In this document: piece after piece, positions 27,271 to 35,138 of the stretch
Position numbering within the stretch: position 1 is the first letter of the stretch
Layout of the letters: the number at the start of each line of letters is the position of its first letter
NCBI GenBank assembly: GCA_005791165.1
Contig: SXXW01000004.1
Location: 62,001-126,000, forward strand
DNA: 64,000 bases
Direction of reading: 5' to 3'
From: Cytophagaceae bacterium
GTDB lineage: Bacteria > Bacteroidota > Bacteroidia > Cytophagales > Spirosomataceae
The notes under the pieces: generated by a model
The model's input: only the letters and a program-made list of their open reading frames with translations
What the model was told of the DNA's origin: nothing
The model's database searches: none
Made by a program: the position numbers and the translations under genes

Positions 27271-28194
27271 TCAATTTAAATATTTTTCAAAAAATGTCCT
27301 AATTTCCTGAGTACTTGGCTGCGGGTGAGGTCGAATAATTCTAAAACCAACAAAGGGGGCATCCGCGTTCCACCAAATACTTTTAGGTATTTGTGGGTCT
27401 CTACGATTCCAAACTGGGTCTGCAGCAAATCGAGCGGAGGGACTTACTAATCCCTTTTCATCTTGAAAATTTCCTCCTCTAACGATTGCATCTGCATATT
27501 TATCTATAAAAACAGGAGATTCTGATTTTTTATATCCTTCCGCATCATAATGATCTAAGACCCATTCAGAAACATTTCCCAGCATATCATACAAACCAAA
27601 AGCATTCGGTTTTTTTAATCCCACATGATGGTATTTTTCCTGAGAATTTTTAGCATACCAAGCATACTCATCTAAGGGTTCGATGGGATTTTTTTGCCCA
27701 GCCTTGCACGCGTATTCCCATTCTATTTCCGTTGGAATTCGATAGAAAATACCCGTTTTGGCATATAACCATTTACAATACATGATTGCTGAATATTGCT
27801 GCATCGAATTTGCCGGGAATCCACCTACTTTCCCCATACCTAAGGTGAAATCAATGTAGGGAGGACTAGGCCTAGTAATGGCATCAGGTCCGGTTTTGGC
27901 CGGCTTCGGCTCGGGGTCACGCTCCTCCTCAAAAAATAATTGATATTCATCATACGTTACTTCTGTTTTTCCCATCCAAAAAGCATTTATTTTCACTTTT
28001 TTTTGAGGTCCCTCATCTGCTTTATGACCAACATCTTGTGGCGAACTACCTAGTAAAAACTCACCCGCTGGCACAGCTACCATATCAAATGAAACCGTAC
28101 TTCCCGGGATAATTTGATTATAAGAGCTTAGTTTTTGGGCATTTAAAAGTGGAGAAATGAGGAAGGAAAAACAACAAATTAAAATATATTTCAT
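27271..28194 (-). CDS. exported SUMF1/formylglycine-generating-enzyme-like protein, catalytic Cys absent
   Basis: 307 aa with a Sec signal peptide (MKYILICCFSFLISPLLNAQ). The FGE-sulfatase fold is recognised from MVAVPAGEFLLGSS, FWMGKTEVTYDEYQLFF, YRIPTEIEWEYACKAG, FGLYDMLGNVSEWVLDHY and a final GFRIIRP. In true formylglycine-generating enzymes the segment after RGG carries two catalytic cysteines; here RGGNFQDEKGLVSPSARFAA has none. So the protein is likely a non-catalytic or differently acting relative, like GldJ/GldK-type proteins. One base separates it from apbE. Confidence 0.82.
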   Translation of the reverse strand: MKYILICCFSFLISPLLNAQKLSSYNQIIPGSTVSFDMVAVPAGEFLLGSSPQDVGHKADEGPQKKVKINAFWMGKTEVTYDEYQLFFEEERDPEPKPAKTGPDAITRPSPPYIDFTLGMGKVGGFPANSMQQYSAIMYCKWLYAKTGIFYRIPTEIEWEYACKAGQKNPIEPLDEYAWYAKNSQEKYHHVGLKKPNAFGLYDMLGNVSEWVLDHYDAEGYKKSESPVFIDKYADAIVRGGNFQDEKGLVSPSARFAADPVWNRRDPQIPKSIWWNADAPFVGFRIIRPHPQPSTQEIRTFFEKYLN

Positions 28195-28195
28195 A

Positions 28196-29188
28196 CTACA
28201 AAAGGTTACGATTTAGTAAAATGTCTAGTTTGCCCGCTTTGAATTCCCAAACCAATAAACGAACATTAGGCAATTTTACCAATAATTTTTCAATTTCTCC
28301 TATGGGCATTATCGTGGCCGCTGTCGCAAGCCAATCCGCCAAAGTCCCATCGGGTGCAATAGCTGTGGCGGAACGTCCATGCGTTAAAGCCATTCCGGTT
28401 CTTGGATCTAATACATGCGAATACACTTGGTCGCCAATTTGAACTTGTTGGTATGTCTTCCCTGAACTGGCAATGGAGCAATTTTTCAAAGATAACATCT
28501 GATCTGAAATAGCTGTACCTCCTGGAATCTCTAAGCCTAGGACCCATTCTCCCCCCATTTTATCCAATGAAGTCATGCATATTTTCCCTCCAGCCTCCAC
28601 TAACACATAAGGCCATGATTTATTTATTAAATGGTCTAAAACTTTCTGTGCCACAAATCCTTTTCCCAAGGAACCTAGGTCTAATTGGCATGCTCGGTTG
28701 GCCAACCGTAATTTTGTCGAATCCTTGGAGAATTCAATGCATTTCCCCTGAATAGCAGCGGCAATTTTCCTAAGCTCTTTTTCATCTGGCAATATCTTAT
28801 CTTTCCGCGTTTTTCTCCAAGCTTGAACTAGCCTACCTAATTTTACATTCAAAGCCCCTTGCGTCAAATCTTCTGCTTGTAACGCGACGCATAAAATCTC
28901 TTTCAAAGAAGAATGAATGGGGAAAAACTCTCCCGTCCCGGCTCTTACGTTTACTTGACTTAATTCTGAATGAATTTGATAATCGCTCAATTGAGCCTCT
29001 AAATCGCGCGCCAAATCAAATGAACTTTGAATGACTTTTGAAATTCCAAGACTATCGTTTGTCGATACAACAATCCGAAAAGGTGAACCCATGCGAGATG
29101 TTTCAAACGCATATTTAACTGATTGAGCAAAAATTTGAGATGAAATCAGGAGAATGAACAGTCCTAAAAAATGGATTTTTTTAATCAT
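28196..29188 (-). CDS. apbE: FAD:protein FMN transferase, exported ApbE
   Basis: Attaches FMN covalently to threonine of target proteins in the periplasm. 330 aa with a signal peptide (ISSQIFAQ, cleavage near residue 21). Family motifs: [13 protein letters not shown] (FAD/Mg site), [25 protein letters not shown] and [18 protein letters not shown]. There is no Cys lipobox, unlike many ApbE lipoproteins. No nqr or rnf target gene is nearby, so its substrate must be elsewhere or be unconventional. Heads the apbE-SUMF1-Gfo operon; divergent from guaB. Confidence 0.92.
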   Translation of the reverse strand: MIKKIHFLGLFILLISSQIFAQSVKYAFETSRMGSPFRIVVSTNDSLGISKVIQSSFDLARDLEAQLSDYQIHSELSQVNVRAGTGEFFPIHSSLKEILCVALQAEDLTQGALNVKLGRLVQAWRKTRKDKILPDEKELRKIAAAIQGKCIEFSKDSTKLRLANRACQLDLGSLGKGFVAQKVLDHLINKSWPYVLVEAGGKICMTSLDKMGGEWVLGLEIPGGTAISDQMLSLKNCSIASSGKTYQQVQIGDQVYSHVLDPRTGMALTHGRSATAIAPDGTLADWLATAATIMPIGEIEKLLVKLPNVRLLVWEFKAGKLDILLNRNLL

Positions 29189-29197
29189 AATTCAAAT

Positions 29198-29218
29198 ATT
29201 ACAAAAAAAAATTGTAAT
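29198..29218. promoter_or_regulatory. perfect dyad between apbE and guaB
   Basis: ATTACAA, a seven-base A-rich spacer, then TTGTAAT. It lies 10 bases upstream of the apbE ATG and 70 bases upstream of guaB. It could be an operator for either gene, but A/T-rich dyads also arise by chance. Confidence 0.35.
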
Positions 29219-29287
29219 TTTATCCGGCAAATAAGGGTAGTATTCGTTTCATCAACCGTCTACCGTTACCCATTCAATATATTTGCT

Positions 29288-30757
29288 ATGCTCGATTCCA
29301 ATAAATTTCTCTTTGAAGCTTTAACTTACGATGACGTATTGTTATTGCCAGCGTATTCGGAGGTCTTACCTCGTGAAGTAAGTACGCAAACAAGGTTAAC
29401 TCGAAATATTACGATTAATATTCCGATTATTTCAGCCGCCATGGATACCGTTACAGAGGCCGCATTGGCGATTGCATTGGCCCAAGAAGGTGGAATTGGA
29501 ATCATTCATAAAAATATGACGATAGACCAACAGGCTGCACAAGTACGCAAAGTAAAGCGTTCTGAGTCTGGAATGATCATAGATCCGGTCACGTTAAAAG
29601 ACAATCAAACCTTAGGAGATGCGCAGCGCATCATGAAGGAATTCAAAATTGGGGGTATTCCCGTGATTGATGACGCAGGGAAATTGGTGGGGATATTGAC
29701 CAACCGGGATTTGCGGTTTCAAAAGCAGACAGCACGTCCGGTTGCTGAAATTATGACCAAAGTAAATTTGATAACAGCCAAAGAAGGTATTACCATGGAA
29801 GATGCGGAAAGCATTTTGCAGGAACATAAAATTGAAAAATTGCCGATTGTAGACAAAAACGGAAAGCTTATCGGCTTGATTACCTATAAAGATATTTTAA
29901 AGCGCAAATCCCATCCTTTGGCATCCAAAGATTCCTTAGGCCGTTTGCGTGTAGGTGCTGCGGTGGGAGTTACTCCAGATTTATTGGATCGTGTACAAGC
30001 TTTAGTCCAAGTGGGTGTTGATGTAATTAGCATCGATACTGCCCATGGACATTCTAAAGGGGTGATTGATGCCTTGAAATCGGTCAAAAAAGCATTTCCG
30101 ACCTTAGAGGTTATTGTCGGAAATATTGCCACCGGTGAGGCGGCAAAAGCCTTAGCAGAAGCAGGGGCTGACGCGGTTAAAGTAGGTGTGGGACCTGGAA
30201 GTATTTGTACTACGCGTATTATTGCAGGGGTGGGAATGCCTCAATTAACCGCAGTTTACGAAGCGGCCAAAGCATTAAAACCTTATAATATTCCATTAAT
30301 TGCCGATGGCGGAATTCGGTATTCGGGTGATGTGGCTAAGGCAATTGCCGGAGGAGCTAGCACCGTGATGATCGGATCCTTATTAGCCGGAACGGATGAA
30401 GCGCCGGGTGAAATGATTATTTTAGAAGGACGTAAATTCAAATCATATCGTGGGATGGGTTCGTTAGAAGCTATGGAAGATGGGTCCAAAGACCGTTATT
30501 TCCAAGATGCGGAAGATGACATTAAGAAATTAGTGCCCGAGGGGATTGTAGGCCGAGTGCCATTTAAGGGCTCCGTAACTGAAATTTTATACCAAATGGT
30601 CGGTGGATTGAAAGCCGGTATGGGATATTGCGGCGCTGCGTCGATTGAAAAAATGCAAGATGCAAAATTTGTCAAAATCACCTCAGCAGGAGTAAAGGAA
30701 AGTCACCCACATGACGTGAGCATTTCGAAGGAAGCTCCGAATTATTCGGCAAAATAA
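29288..30757 (+). CDS. guaB: IMP dehydrogenase
   Basis: Oxidises IMP to XMP, the committed step of GMP synthesis. From the ATG at 29288 it is 489 aa, the family's usual size; an upstream in-frame extension to 29171 has no homology-like content and is rejected. Two CBS domains (about 95-215) interrupt the barrel. Catalytic loop: [20 protein letters not shown] with the active Cys. Also seen: [20 protein letters not shown] near the N terminus, SIDTAHGHS, and the flap RGMGSLEAM. Monocistronic; the terminator follows 17 bases after the stop. Confidence 0.97.
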   Translation: MLDSNKFLFEALTYDDVLLLPAYSEVLPREVSTQTRLTRNITINIPIISAAMDTVTEAALAIALAQEGGIGIIHKNMTIDQQAAQVRKVKRSESGMIIDPVTLKDNQTLGDAQRIMKEFKIGGIPVIDDAGKLVGILTNRDLRFQKQTARPVAEIMTKVNLITAKEGITMEDAESILQEHKIEKLPIVDKNGKLIGLITYKDILKRKSHPLASKDSLGRLRVGAAVGVTPDLLDRVQALVQVGVDVISIDTAHGHSKGVIDALKSVKKAFPTLEVIVGNIATGEAAKALAEAGADAVKVGVGPGSICTTRIIAGVGMPQLTAVYEAAKALKPYNIPLIADGGIRYSGDVAKAIAGGASTVMIGSLLAGTDEAPGEMIILEGRKFKSYRGMGSLEAMEDGSKDRYFQDAEDDIKKLVPEGIVGRVPFKGSVTEILYQMVGGLKAGMGYCGAASIEKMQDAKFVKITSAGVKESHPHDVSISKEAPNYSAK

Positions 30758-30773
30758 GCAGATTTTATGTATT

Positions 30774-30806
30774 AAAAAGCCAAACCTAAAAGTTTGGCTT
30801 TTTTTA
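30774..30806 (+). terminator. intrinsic terminator of guaB
   Basis: Stem AAAAAGCCAAAC/GTTTGGCTTTTT with a six-base loop (CTAAAA) and a T7 run. It is A/T-symmetric and could also act on the minus strand, ending the blaI-M56-plug transcript. Confidence 0.92.
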
Positions 30807-30845
30807 TGCCTAGCAACCATTAAATCATGTTTCATCCCAAACGGG

Positions 30846-30877
30846 GTAATAGGCTGATGAAAATCATCGCCTATTAC
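30846..30877. repeat. long near-perfect hairpin without a T-tract
   Basis: GTAATAGGC(T)GATGA pairs with TCATCGCCTATTAC around an AAA loop: 14 base pairs with one bulged T. It sits in the 168-base gap between guaB's terminator and the plug-like gene. It lacks the T run of a terminator. The flanking gap sequence shows nothing else recognised. Confidence 0.55.
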
Positions 30878-30925
30878 AAATCTCTTTCATTAAATAAACA
30901 TTTTTTAACCCCTAATTATAATAAG

Positions 30926-31465
30926 TTATTTTTTTGTAATGATTTCGATGACTCCATTGGCGCCTTTTTCAGCGTATTTTGCCAAAGCTTTTTCTCCCTT
31001 TAAGACATTAATGGCTTCAATTGTATTTGGATTAATTATGTTTAAATCCAAATCTTTCATGATAACTCCATCAACAACCACCAAGGGTTTATTTTTTTCA
31101 ATTCGAGGAGCGACGAATGTTACACCATCTACCTCCATGCGCAAAGGTTTCGAACTTACAGCTTTTCTGTCTGCTACCTTTTTTGCAATAAATATTATTG
31201 GATTGTCAGAAAAAGAACCTCCCCCAACTGTGTCCAATTCAACCTTCAAAACGGATTTTGGTCCTGCTGGAGCAGCAGGTGGAGCGGGCGGAGAGGGTGG
31301 CGGCGGAGGTGGCATATCTTTCGTGGCTACAGAAAACACTTTCTTCCCCGTTTTAGGGTCTGAAAAAGTGGTAGAGTCTGGTCGCATTGTTATTGTGTAT
31401 TGGACCTCTGCTTTTTTCTTAGGCTTTGGTTTTTGCGCGCTTAATTGGATAGAGAATAAGGCCAA
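30926..31465 (-). CDS. periplasmic proline-rich protein with TonB-receptor plug-like C terminus
   Basis: 179 aa from a TTG codon (there is no in-frame ATG before the upstream stop at 31502-31504). N-terminal hydrophobic LFLALFSIQLSAQ-like stretch, then a lysine-rich linker (KPKPKKKAE), a run of prolines at about 52-63, and a C-terminal plug-like domain (about 105-179) with PLVVVDGVIMKDLDL, IEAINVLKGEKALAKY and KGANGVIEIITKK. Such plug domains follow M56 peptidases in Bacteroidota, often fused to them. It overlaps the M56 gene by 47 bases in the -1 frame. It may be a separate protein or the C-terminal half of the sensor; see findings. Confidence 0.72.
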   Translation of the reverse strand: MALFSIQLSAQKPKPKKKAEVQYTITMRPDSTTFSDPKTGKKVFSVATKDMPPPPPPSPPAPPAAPAGPKSVLKVELDTVGGGSFSDNPIIFIAKKVADRKAVSSKPLRMEVDGVTFVAPRIEKNKPLVVVDGVIMKDLDLNIINPNTIEAINVLKGEKALAKYAEKGANGVIEIITKK

Positions 31466-32300
31466 AAATAAAGGCCAACATTGGTAACACGGCCACCTTT
31501 CTCAGGTAGGCGTATTTGGGGGATTGGGAGATTGTTAACATAATAATTCTTCGTTTAATGGATGAATAATAGAATGAGTGACTAGGGTTTAAAAAATGAT
31601 TGCCGTAATAAGTTTGTAAAAGCATTTTGGCAAAAGCATCCACCTCTCCAGCGCCTACAGCTTCCCGGTCAGCAATAAATTCGTGAATGTTTTGTAATTC
31701 CTTTTGGATAAACCAGTTGAATGGATTCATCCAAAAAACAGAGCATATAATCTGCGAAAAAAGGCGGTCCCATGAGTGTCTCTCGCGGATATGGGCGAGC
31801 TCGTGCTTCAATATTTTTTGACCACTTTCATCTTCAATGGAGATGGATTTTTTCCAAAAAAGATTCGAGAAAAACGAAAAAGGAGCCTCATCCAAATCCG
31901 TTTCAATGAATGTGAATTCGCCCATTTGTGTATGACTATTCATCGCTTTCAATCGGAAAATCCGTAGCACCGAGTAGACCAAATAACACACAAATAAGCT
32001 GCTAATGGTGGTCATAACTATGATTTCCCATGCTATATTTTCTTCCTGCACCGGTGACGCTGGAAGTTGAGTCAAATAAATCAATACCTGTTTTGCTCCT
32101 GCGGCTTGTTCCTCTGTTATGCTAAACATCGAAAGTTTAAAGAAGGGAATCGCTAAACTCAAAGCCATCGAAGCCAACAGATAAAAACGATTGTAGACGT
32201 GGTAAATTGTATTCTTCAGAAACAGGAAATAATAGCCAAAAAATATACCCGACAAAATCATCGATTTCAGCACATATGAAAATAGCTCGGTCTTATTCAT
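31419..32300 (-). CDS. BlaR1/MecR1-like M56 family membrane metallopeptidase
   Basis: Likely signal transducer that cleaves the BlaI-type repressor on stimulation. 293 aa with hydrophobic segments near 10-27, 40-56, 92-112 and at the C terminus (VAVLPMLAFIFGLILYPI). The zinc motif HELAH is at 166-170, with a probable third ligand in IHEFIADREAV. It has no penicillin-binding sensor domain, so it is not a classical beta-lactam sensor. It overlaps blaI by 8 bases and the plug-like gene by 47 bases. Confidence 0.87.
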   Translation of the reverse strand: MNKTELFSYVLKSMILSGIFFGYYFLFLKNTIYHVYNRFYLLASMALSLAIPFFKLSMFSITEEQAAGAKQVLIYLTQLPASPVQEENIAWEIIVMTTISSLFVCYLVYSVLRIFRLKAMNSHTQMGEFTFIETDLDEAPFSFFSNLFWKKSISIEDESGQKILKHELAHIRERHSWDRLFSQIICSVFWMNPFNWFIQKELQNIHEFIADREAVGAGEVDAFAKMLLQTYYGNHFLNPSHSFYYSSIKRRIIMLTISQSPKYAYLRKVAVLPMLAFIFGLILYPIKRAKTKA

Positions 32301-32661
32301 CCCCTTTCGATTTTAAATTTTGAACTAACAATTCTAAATCTTCGATGGACATTTGCTTTTTGTCAACAAGAAATGAAACGACATTTGAATAAGATCCATC
32401 AAAAAAAGATTCCGTTAGACCAGCCATTCTTAGGCCTGAATAATCCTGCTTCGAAACTTTTGCGAAATAGAGATTATTACGATTTGGATTTGAAATCTGA
32501 ACAAAATCCTTCTCCACTAAAATCTTCAATAAAGTGGCCACCGTATTCGAGTGCGGTTTGGGCTCTGGTAACATTTCAATGATATCCTTTAAAAACCCGC
32601 CTTCCGGCAAGTTCCAAATGACCTGCATTACCTGCTCCTCTGCTTGCGTTAATTTTTTCAT
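32293..32661 (-). CDS. BlaI/MecI/CopY family transcriptional repressor
   Basis: Winged-helix repressor of 122 aa. It begins MKKLTQAEEQVMQVIWNLPE, the family's conserved N-terminal helix, with NTVATLLKILVEKDFV as the DNA-recognition region, and a C-terminal dimerisation helix (MSIEDLELLVQNLKSK). It is the first gene of the three-gene operon with the M56 peptidase and plug-like protein, and the promoter just upstream is full of dyads, so autoregulation is likely. Confidence 0.92.
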   Translation of the reverse strand: MKKLTQAEEQVMQVIWNLPEGGFLKDIIEMLPEPKPHSNTVATLLKILVEKDFVQISNPNRNNLYFAKVSKQDYSGLRMAGLTESFFDGSYSNVVSFLVDKKQMSIEDLELLVQNLKSKGDE

Positions 32662-32683
32662 CTTTTTAGATTTTTTGTTGGGA

Positions 32684-32738
32684 CAAATGTATAACTAAAT
32701 TTTTAGTTACAAAATGTTTGTAACTATTTTTTTAGTTA
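32684..32738 (-). promoter_or_regulatory. blaI promoter with overlapping operator dyads
   Basis: Reading the complement: TTTTG (32710-32714), an 18-base spacer, then TACATTTG (32684-32691), a good Bacteroidota promoter. The spacer (32692-32709) is itself a near-perfect dyad of TAACTAAA-type arms. A perfect dyad GTTACAAA-ATG-TTTGTAAC (32706-32724) covers the -33 element, and a third, TAACTA-N6-TAGTTA (32721-32738), follows. These share the TAACTA/TAGTTA core expected of BlaI-type operators (TACTA-like half-sites). Confidence 0.8.
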
Positions 32739-32821
32739 TATTTATTTAGGCGCAAAAATTACCCCAATAAAAAATTGTTTAAAAAGGAGAAAAATGGAAT
32801 TAAGTGAACTTCTTGAAATAG

Positions 32822-33850
32822 TTACTGATACCCTTGAACCGTATCCACGAAACATTGAACTTTATCTGGGTGAATATCTGGATAAACCCCATGGCCCAAA
32901 TTGGCGATGTATCGTTGGCCCCCAAAAGCCTTCAACATCCCTTTGGTCTCAGCTTCCACCGTTTTGAAATCACCATATAAGACACAAGGATCTAAATTGC
33001 CTTGCAAGGTTTTGTGAGATCCTACAAGCGCGCGCGATTCCGCTATGTCCATATTCCAGTCTAGACCAATGGTCTGACAATCCAATTGGGCCATTTCGGC
33101 TCTAGCGAAAAATGCACCTTTGGCAAATAAAGTTAGAGGAACATCCTGGATGGCATCACAGATTTGCTTTAAATAAGGAATTGAAAATGCACTGTATTGT
33201 GAAGGTGATAAAATACCTGCCCAAGAATCAAATATCTGCAATAAATTAGCCCCAGCAACCACCTGAGCTTTTAAATAGGCAATCGTAGAATCGGTAATTT
33301 TTTGCAATAGCGCATGAGCTAAAGCCGGTTCTGCGTACAGCATTTTTTTCGCTTGAGAAAAAGTTTTTGAACCTTTCCCCTCCACCATATAACAAAAAAT
33401 TGTAAATGGCGCCCCTGCGAAACCGATTAAAGGAACGCGTCCAGCTAATTCTTTTTTGACAATTTTAATCGCATCTAGGACATATTTCAAATCTTCCTCG
33501 GGATTAGCTAGACGAATCTTGGCTAAGTCGGCATGCGAACGAATCACCTCAGGAAACACGGGTCCTTTTTGTTCTTCCATCAAATAAGGCAGGCCCATGG
33601 CCTCAGGAACCACTAAAATGTCTGAAAAAATAATCGCCGCATCTACACCAAACCTATCTACAGGTTGTAGGGTAACTTCTGCCGCCATTTCTGGGTTCGT
33701 GGCCAAGGCAATAAAAGACCCTGCTTTTGCTCGAACCTCTCGATATTCAGGCAAGATTCGACCGGCTTGGCGCATCACCCAAACGGGTACCCGTTCAACT
33801 GGTTGGCCTAACGCGGCACGAATGATTAAATCGTTTTGTAATTTTTCCAT
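32822..33850 (-). CDS. hemE: uroporphyrinogen decarboxylase
   Basis: Decarboxylates the four acetate side chains of uroporphyrinogen III to give coproporphyrinogen III in haem synthesis. 342 aa, normal length. N-terminal signature [17 protein letters not shown] (21-37), then [27 protein letters not shown] (168-182) and DWNMD late in the protein. Monocistronic as far as seen; divergent from engB. Confidence 0.96.
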   Translation of the reverse strand: MEKLQNDLIIRAALGQPVERVPVWVMRQAGRILPEYREVRAKAGSFIALATNPEMAAEVTLQPVDRFGVDAAIIFSDILVVPEAMGLPYLMEEQKGPVFPEVIRSHADLAKIRLANPEEDLKYVLDAIKIVKKELAGRVPLIGFAGAPFTIFCYMVEGKGSKTFSQAKKMLYAEPALAHALLQKITDSTIAYLKAQVVAGANLLQIFDSWAGILSPSQYSAFSIPYLKQICDAIQDVPLTLFAKGAFFARAEMAQLDCQTIGLDWNMDIAESRALVGSHKTLQGNLDPCVLYGDFKTVEAETKGMLKAFGGQRYIANLGHGVYPDIHPDKVQCFVDTVQGYQ

Positions 33851-33860
33851 TTTGAAGGTA

Positions 33861-33868
33861 CAAAGGTA
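33861..33868 (-). promoter_or_regulatory. -7 box of hemE
   Basis: TACCTTTG on the complement, ending 10 bases before the hemE ATG, with a TTG 22 bases upstream (33891-33893 complement). Confidence 0.55.
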
Positions 33869-33893
33869 AAGGAAAAATAGGTATTACACACAA

Positions 33894-33914
33894 CCTATTA
33901 CCTAATACCTAATT
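33894..33914. repeat. three tandem 7-base repeats in the hemE/engB promoter gap
   Basis: CCTATTA, CCTAATA and CCTAATT follow one another exactly. A flanking inverted pair TAGGTATT (33878-33885) and AATACCTA (33904-33911) overlaps them. They lie between the two divergent -7 boxes. Confidence 0.5.
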
Positions 33915-33920
33915 TTCCCT

Positions 33921-33928
33921 TACCTTTG
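33921..33928 (+). promoter_or_regulatory. -7 box of engB
   Basis: TACCTTTG, matching TAnnTTTG, 18 bases before the ATG at 33947. Its presence argues against the alternative TTG start at 33926, which would lie inside the promoter. Confidence 0.55.
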
Positions 33929-33946
33929 CAAACTAACATTTACCCC

Positions 33947-34567
33947 ATGGCTGCAGCACCTATTATCGCCCGATTCATTACAAGCAATACCGATTTTACA
34001 AAAAGTCCTCCAGCTAGTTTCCCTGAATTTGCGTTTATTGGCCGGTCTAATGTTGGAAAGTCTTCTTTGATTAATTCATTGACCTTTCATAAAGGTCTAG
34101 CAAAAACCTCTCAAACTCCAGGAAAAACGCAATTGATCAACCACTTCATGATTAATGAAAAATGGTATTTAGTCGATTTGCCAGGATATGGATATGCCAA
34201 AGTAAGTAAAGAGAAAAGAAGGGATTTCGAAAAAATGATTTTTGATTATTTACTTCATCGGGAAAATTTGACTTGTCTTTTCGTATTGATTGACATTCGA
34301 ATCAAACCCCAAATCGTAGACATTGAGTTCATGAACCGAATGGTCATCGAGCAAGTCCCCTTTCATATCGTTTTCACGAAGGCCGATAAACTATCGCAAA
34401 AGCAAGTAGGTGATAGCGTTGAATTATATAAAAATTATCTGTTAGAGTCTTGGGAAACATTGCCAACCATTTTTATTACCTCAGCTGAAAAACATGTAGG
34501 CCGAGAAGACATAATGAAAAATATAGAGCAATTAATTCAAACATCACCTTACAAAATAGGGAAATAG
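33947..34567 (+). CDS. engB: ribosome biogenesis GTPase YihA/EngB
   Basis: Essential small GTPase involved in large-subunit assembly. 206 aa from the ATG at 33947. GTPase motifs in order: G1 GRSNVGKSS (32-40), G2 region TSQTPGKTQ, G3 DLPGYG, G4 TKADK, G5 TSAE. It is the first gene of a likely pair with the DUF5606 gene, though that gene has its own -7 box. Confidence 0.96.
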   Translation: MAAAPIIARFITSNTDFTKSPPASFPEFAFIGRSNVGKSSLINSLTFHKGLAKTSQTPGKTQLINHFMINEKWYLVDLPGYGYAKVSKEKRRDFEKMIFDYLLHRENLTCLFVLIDIRIKPQIVDIEFMNRMVIEQVPFHIVFTKADKLSQKQVGDSVELYKNYLLESWETLPTIFITSAEKHVGREDIMKNIEQLIQTSPYKIGK

Positions 34568-34570
34568 TAC

Positions 34571-34578
34571 TAATTTTG
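34571..34578 (+). promoter_or_regulatory. -7 box upstream of the DUF5606 gene
   Basis: TAATTTTG, 23 bases before the ATG at 34602, immediately after the engB stop. No TTTG at the expected -33 position. Confidence 0.5.
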
Positions 34579-34601
34579 CAGTCGAATTATTAAACATATT
34601 C

Positions 34602-35102
34602 ATGGAATTATTGAACGAAGTTGCCCACATCTCTGGTAAACCAGGATTATTTAAAGTGTTAAAGCCAACAAGAACTGGAGTTATCGTCGAGACATTAGAT
34701 GCGGCAAAACAAAAATCAGTGGTGAGTGGCCAAACCAGAATTTCGGTACTGAAAGACATTTCTCTTTATTTAGATGATCACCAAGATAGCACCATGCCTT
34801 TGGCTGAATTGTTCTTAAAAATACATGAGATGTTTAATGGCGTATTGCCGATAGAGCCTCGAAAATCAACGGATTTAGAACTTTATGGCGTAATATCTAC
34901 GGTAGTTCCCAATTATGATGCTGATCGAGTATTCGCATCCGACATCAAAAAAATCTTAAATTGGTACCTGATTTTATTTACCCATGTTCCTGAACTTTTT
35001 CCAAAAAAGGCAGCTAAGGAATCAAAGCCCGTGAAAGAAGATCCAGAAAAACCCAAGGCAGAAAAAAAGCCGGCAGCTAAAAAAGCCCCAGCTAAAAAAT
35101 AA
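34602..35102 (+). CDS. DUF5606 family protein
   Basis: Small Bacteroidota-restricted protein of unknown function, 166 aa. The conserved core MELLNEVAHISGKPGLFKVL followed by IVETLDAAKQK and RISVLKDISLYLD is clear, and the C-terminal 25 residues are a Lys/Pro/Ala-rich, probably disordered tail (EKPKAEKKPAAKKAPAKK). No signal peptide or membrane segment. It follows engB by 34 bases and ends at a strong terminator. Family assignment is by recall of the N-terminal motif. Confidence 0.75.
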   Translation: MELLNEVAHISGKPGLFKVLKPTRTGVIVETLDAAKQKSVVSGQTRISVLKDISLYLDDHQDSTMPLAELFLKIHEMFNGVLPIEPRKSTDLELYGVISTVVPNYDADRVFASDIKKILNWYLILFTHVPELFPKKAAKESKPVKEDPEKPKAEKKPAAKKAPAKK

Positions 35103-35104
35103 TC

Positions 35105-35138
35105 AAAAAAAATCCCGGCCTAAACCGGGATTTTTTTT
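35105..35138. terminator. bidirectional terminator between DUF5606 and cytochrome c genes
   Basis: AATCCCGG/CCGGGATT with loop CCTAAA, flanked by A and T runs. It starts four bases after the DUF5606 stop, and its T-run contains part of the cytochrome c stop codon (35137-35139). Confidence 0.92.

Noticed and set aside
29278-29285. TATATTTG box two bases before the guaB ATG
   Set aside because: Though it matches TAnnTTTG, a transcript starting about 7 bases later would begin inside guaB; without a -33 element it is more likely chance.
29171-29287. 39-codon N-terminal extension of guaB
   Set aside because: It would overlap the apbE start region, has no similarity to IMP dehydrogenase N termini, and the ATG at 29288 gives the usual 489 aa.
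30939-31487. 182-aa open frame on the plus strand, antisense to the plug-like gene
   Set aside because: It mirrors the plug-like and M56 coding region, has an unnatural Gly/Thr/Ser composition from the proline tract's complement, and lacks a promoter or recognisable domain.
33926-33946. TTG start seven codons upstream of engB
   Set aside because: It lies inside the TACCTTTG -7 box, so it would be upstream of the transcript start.
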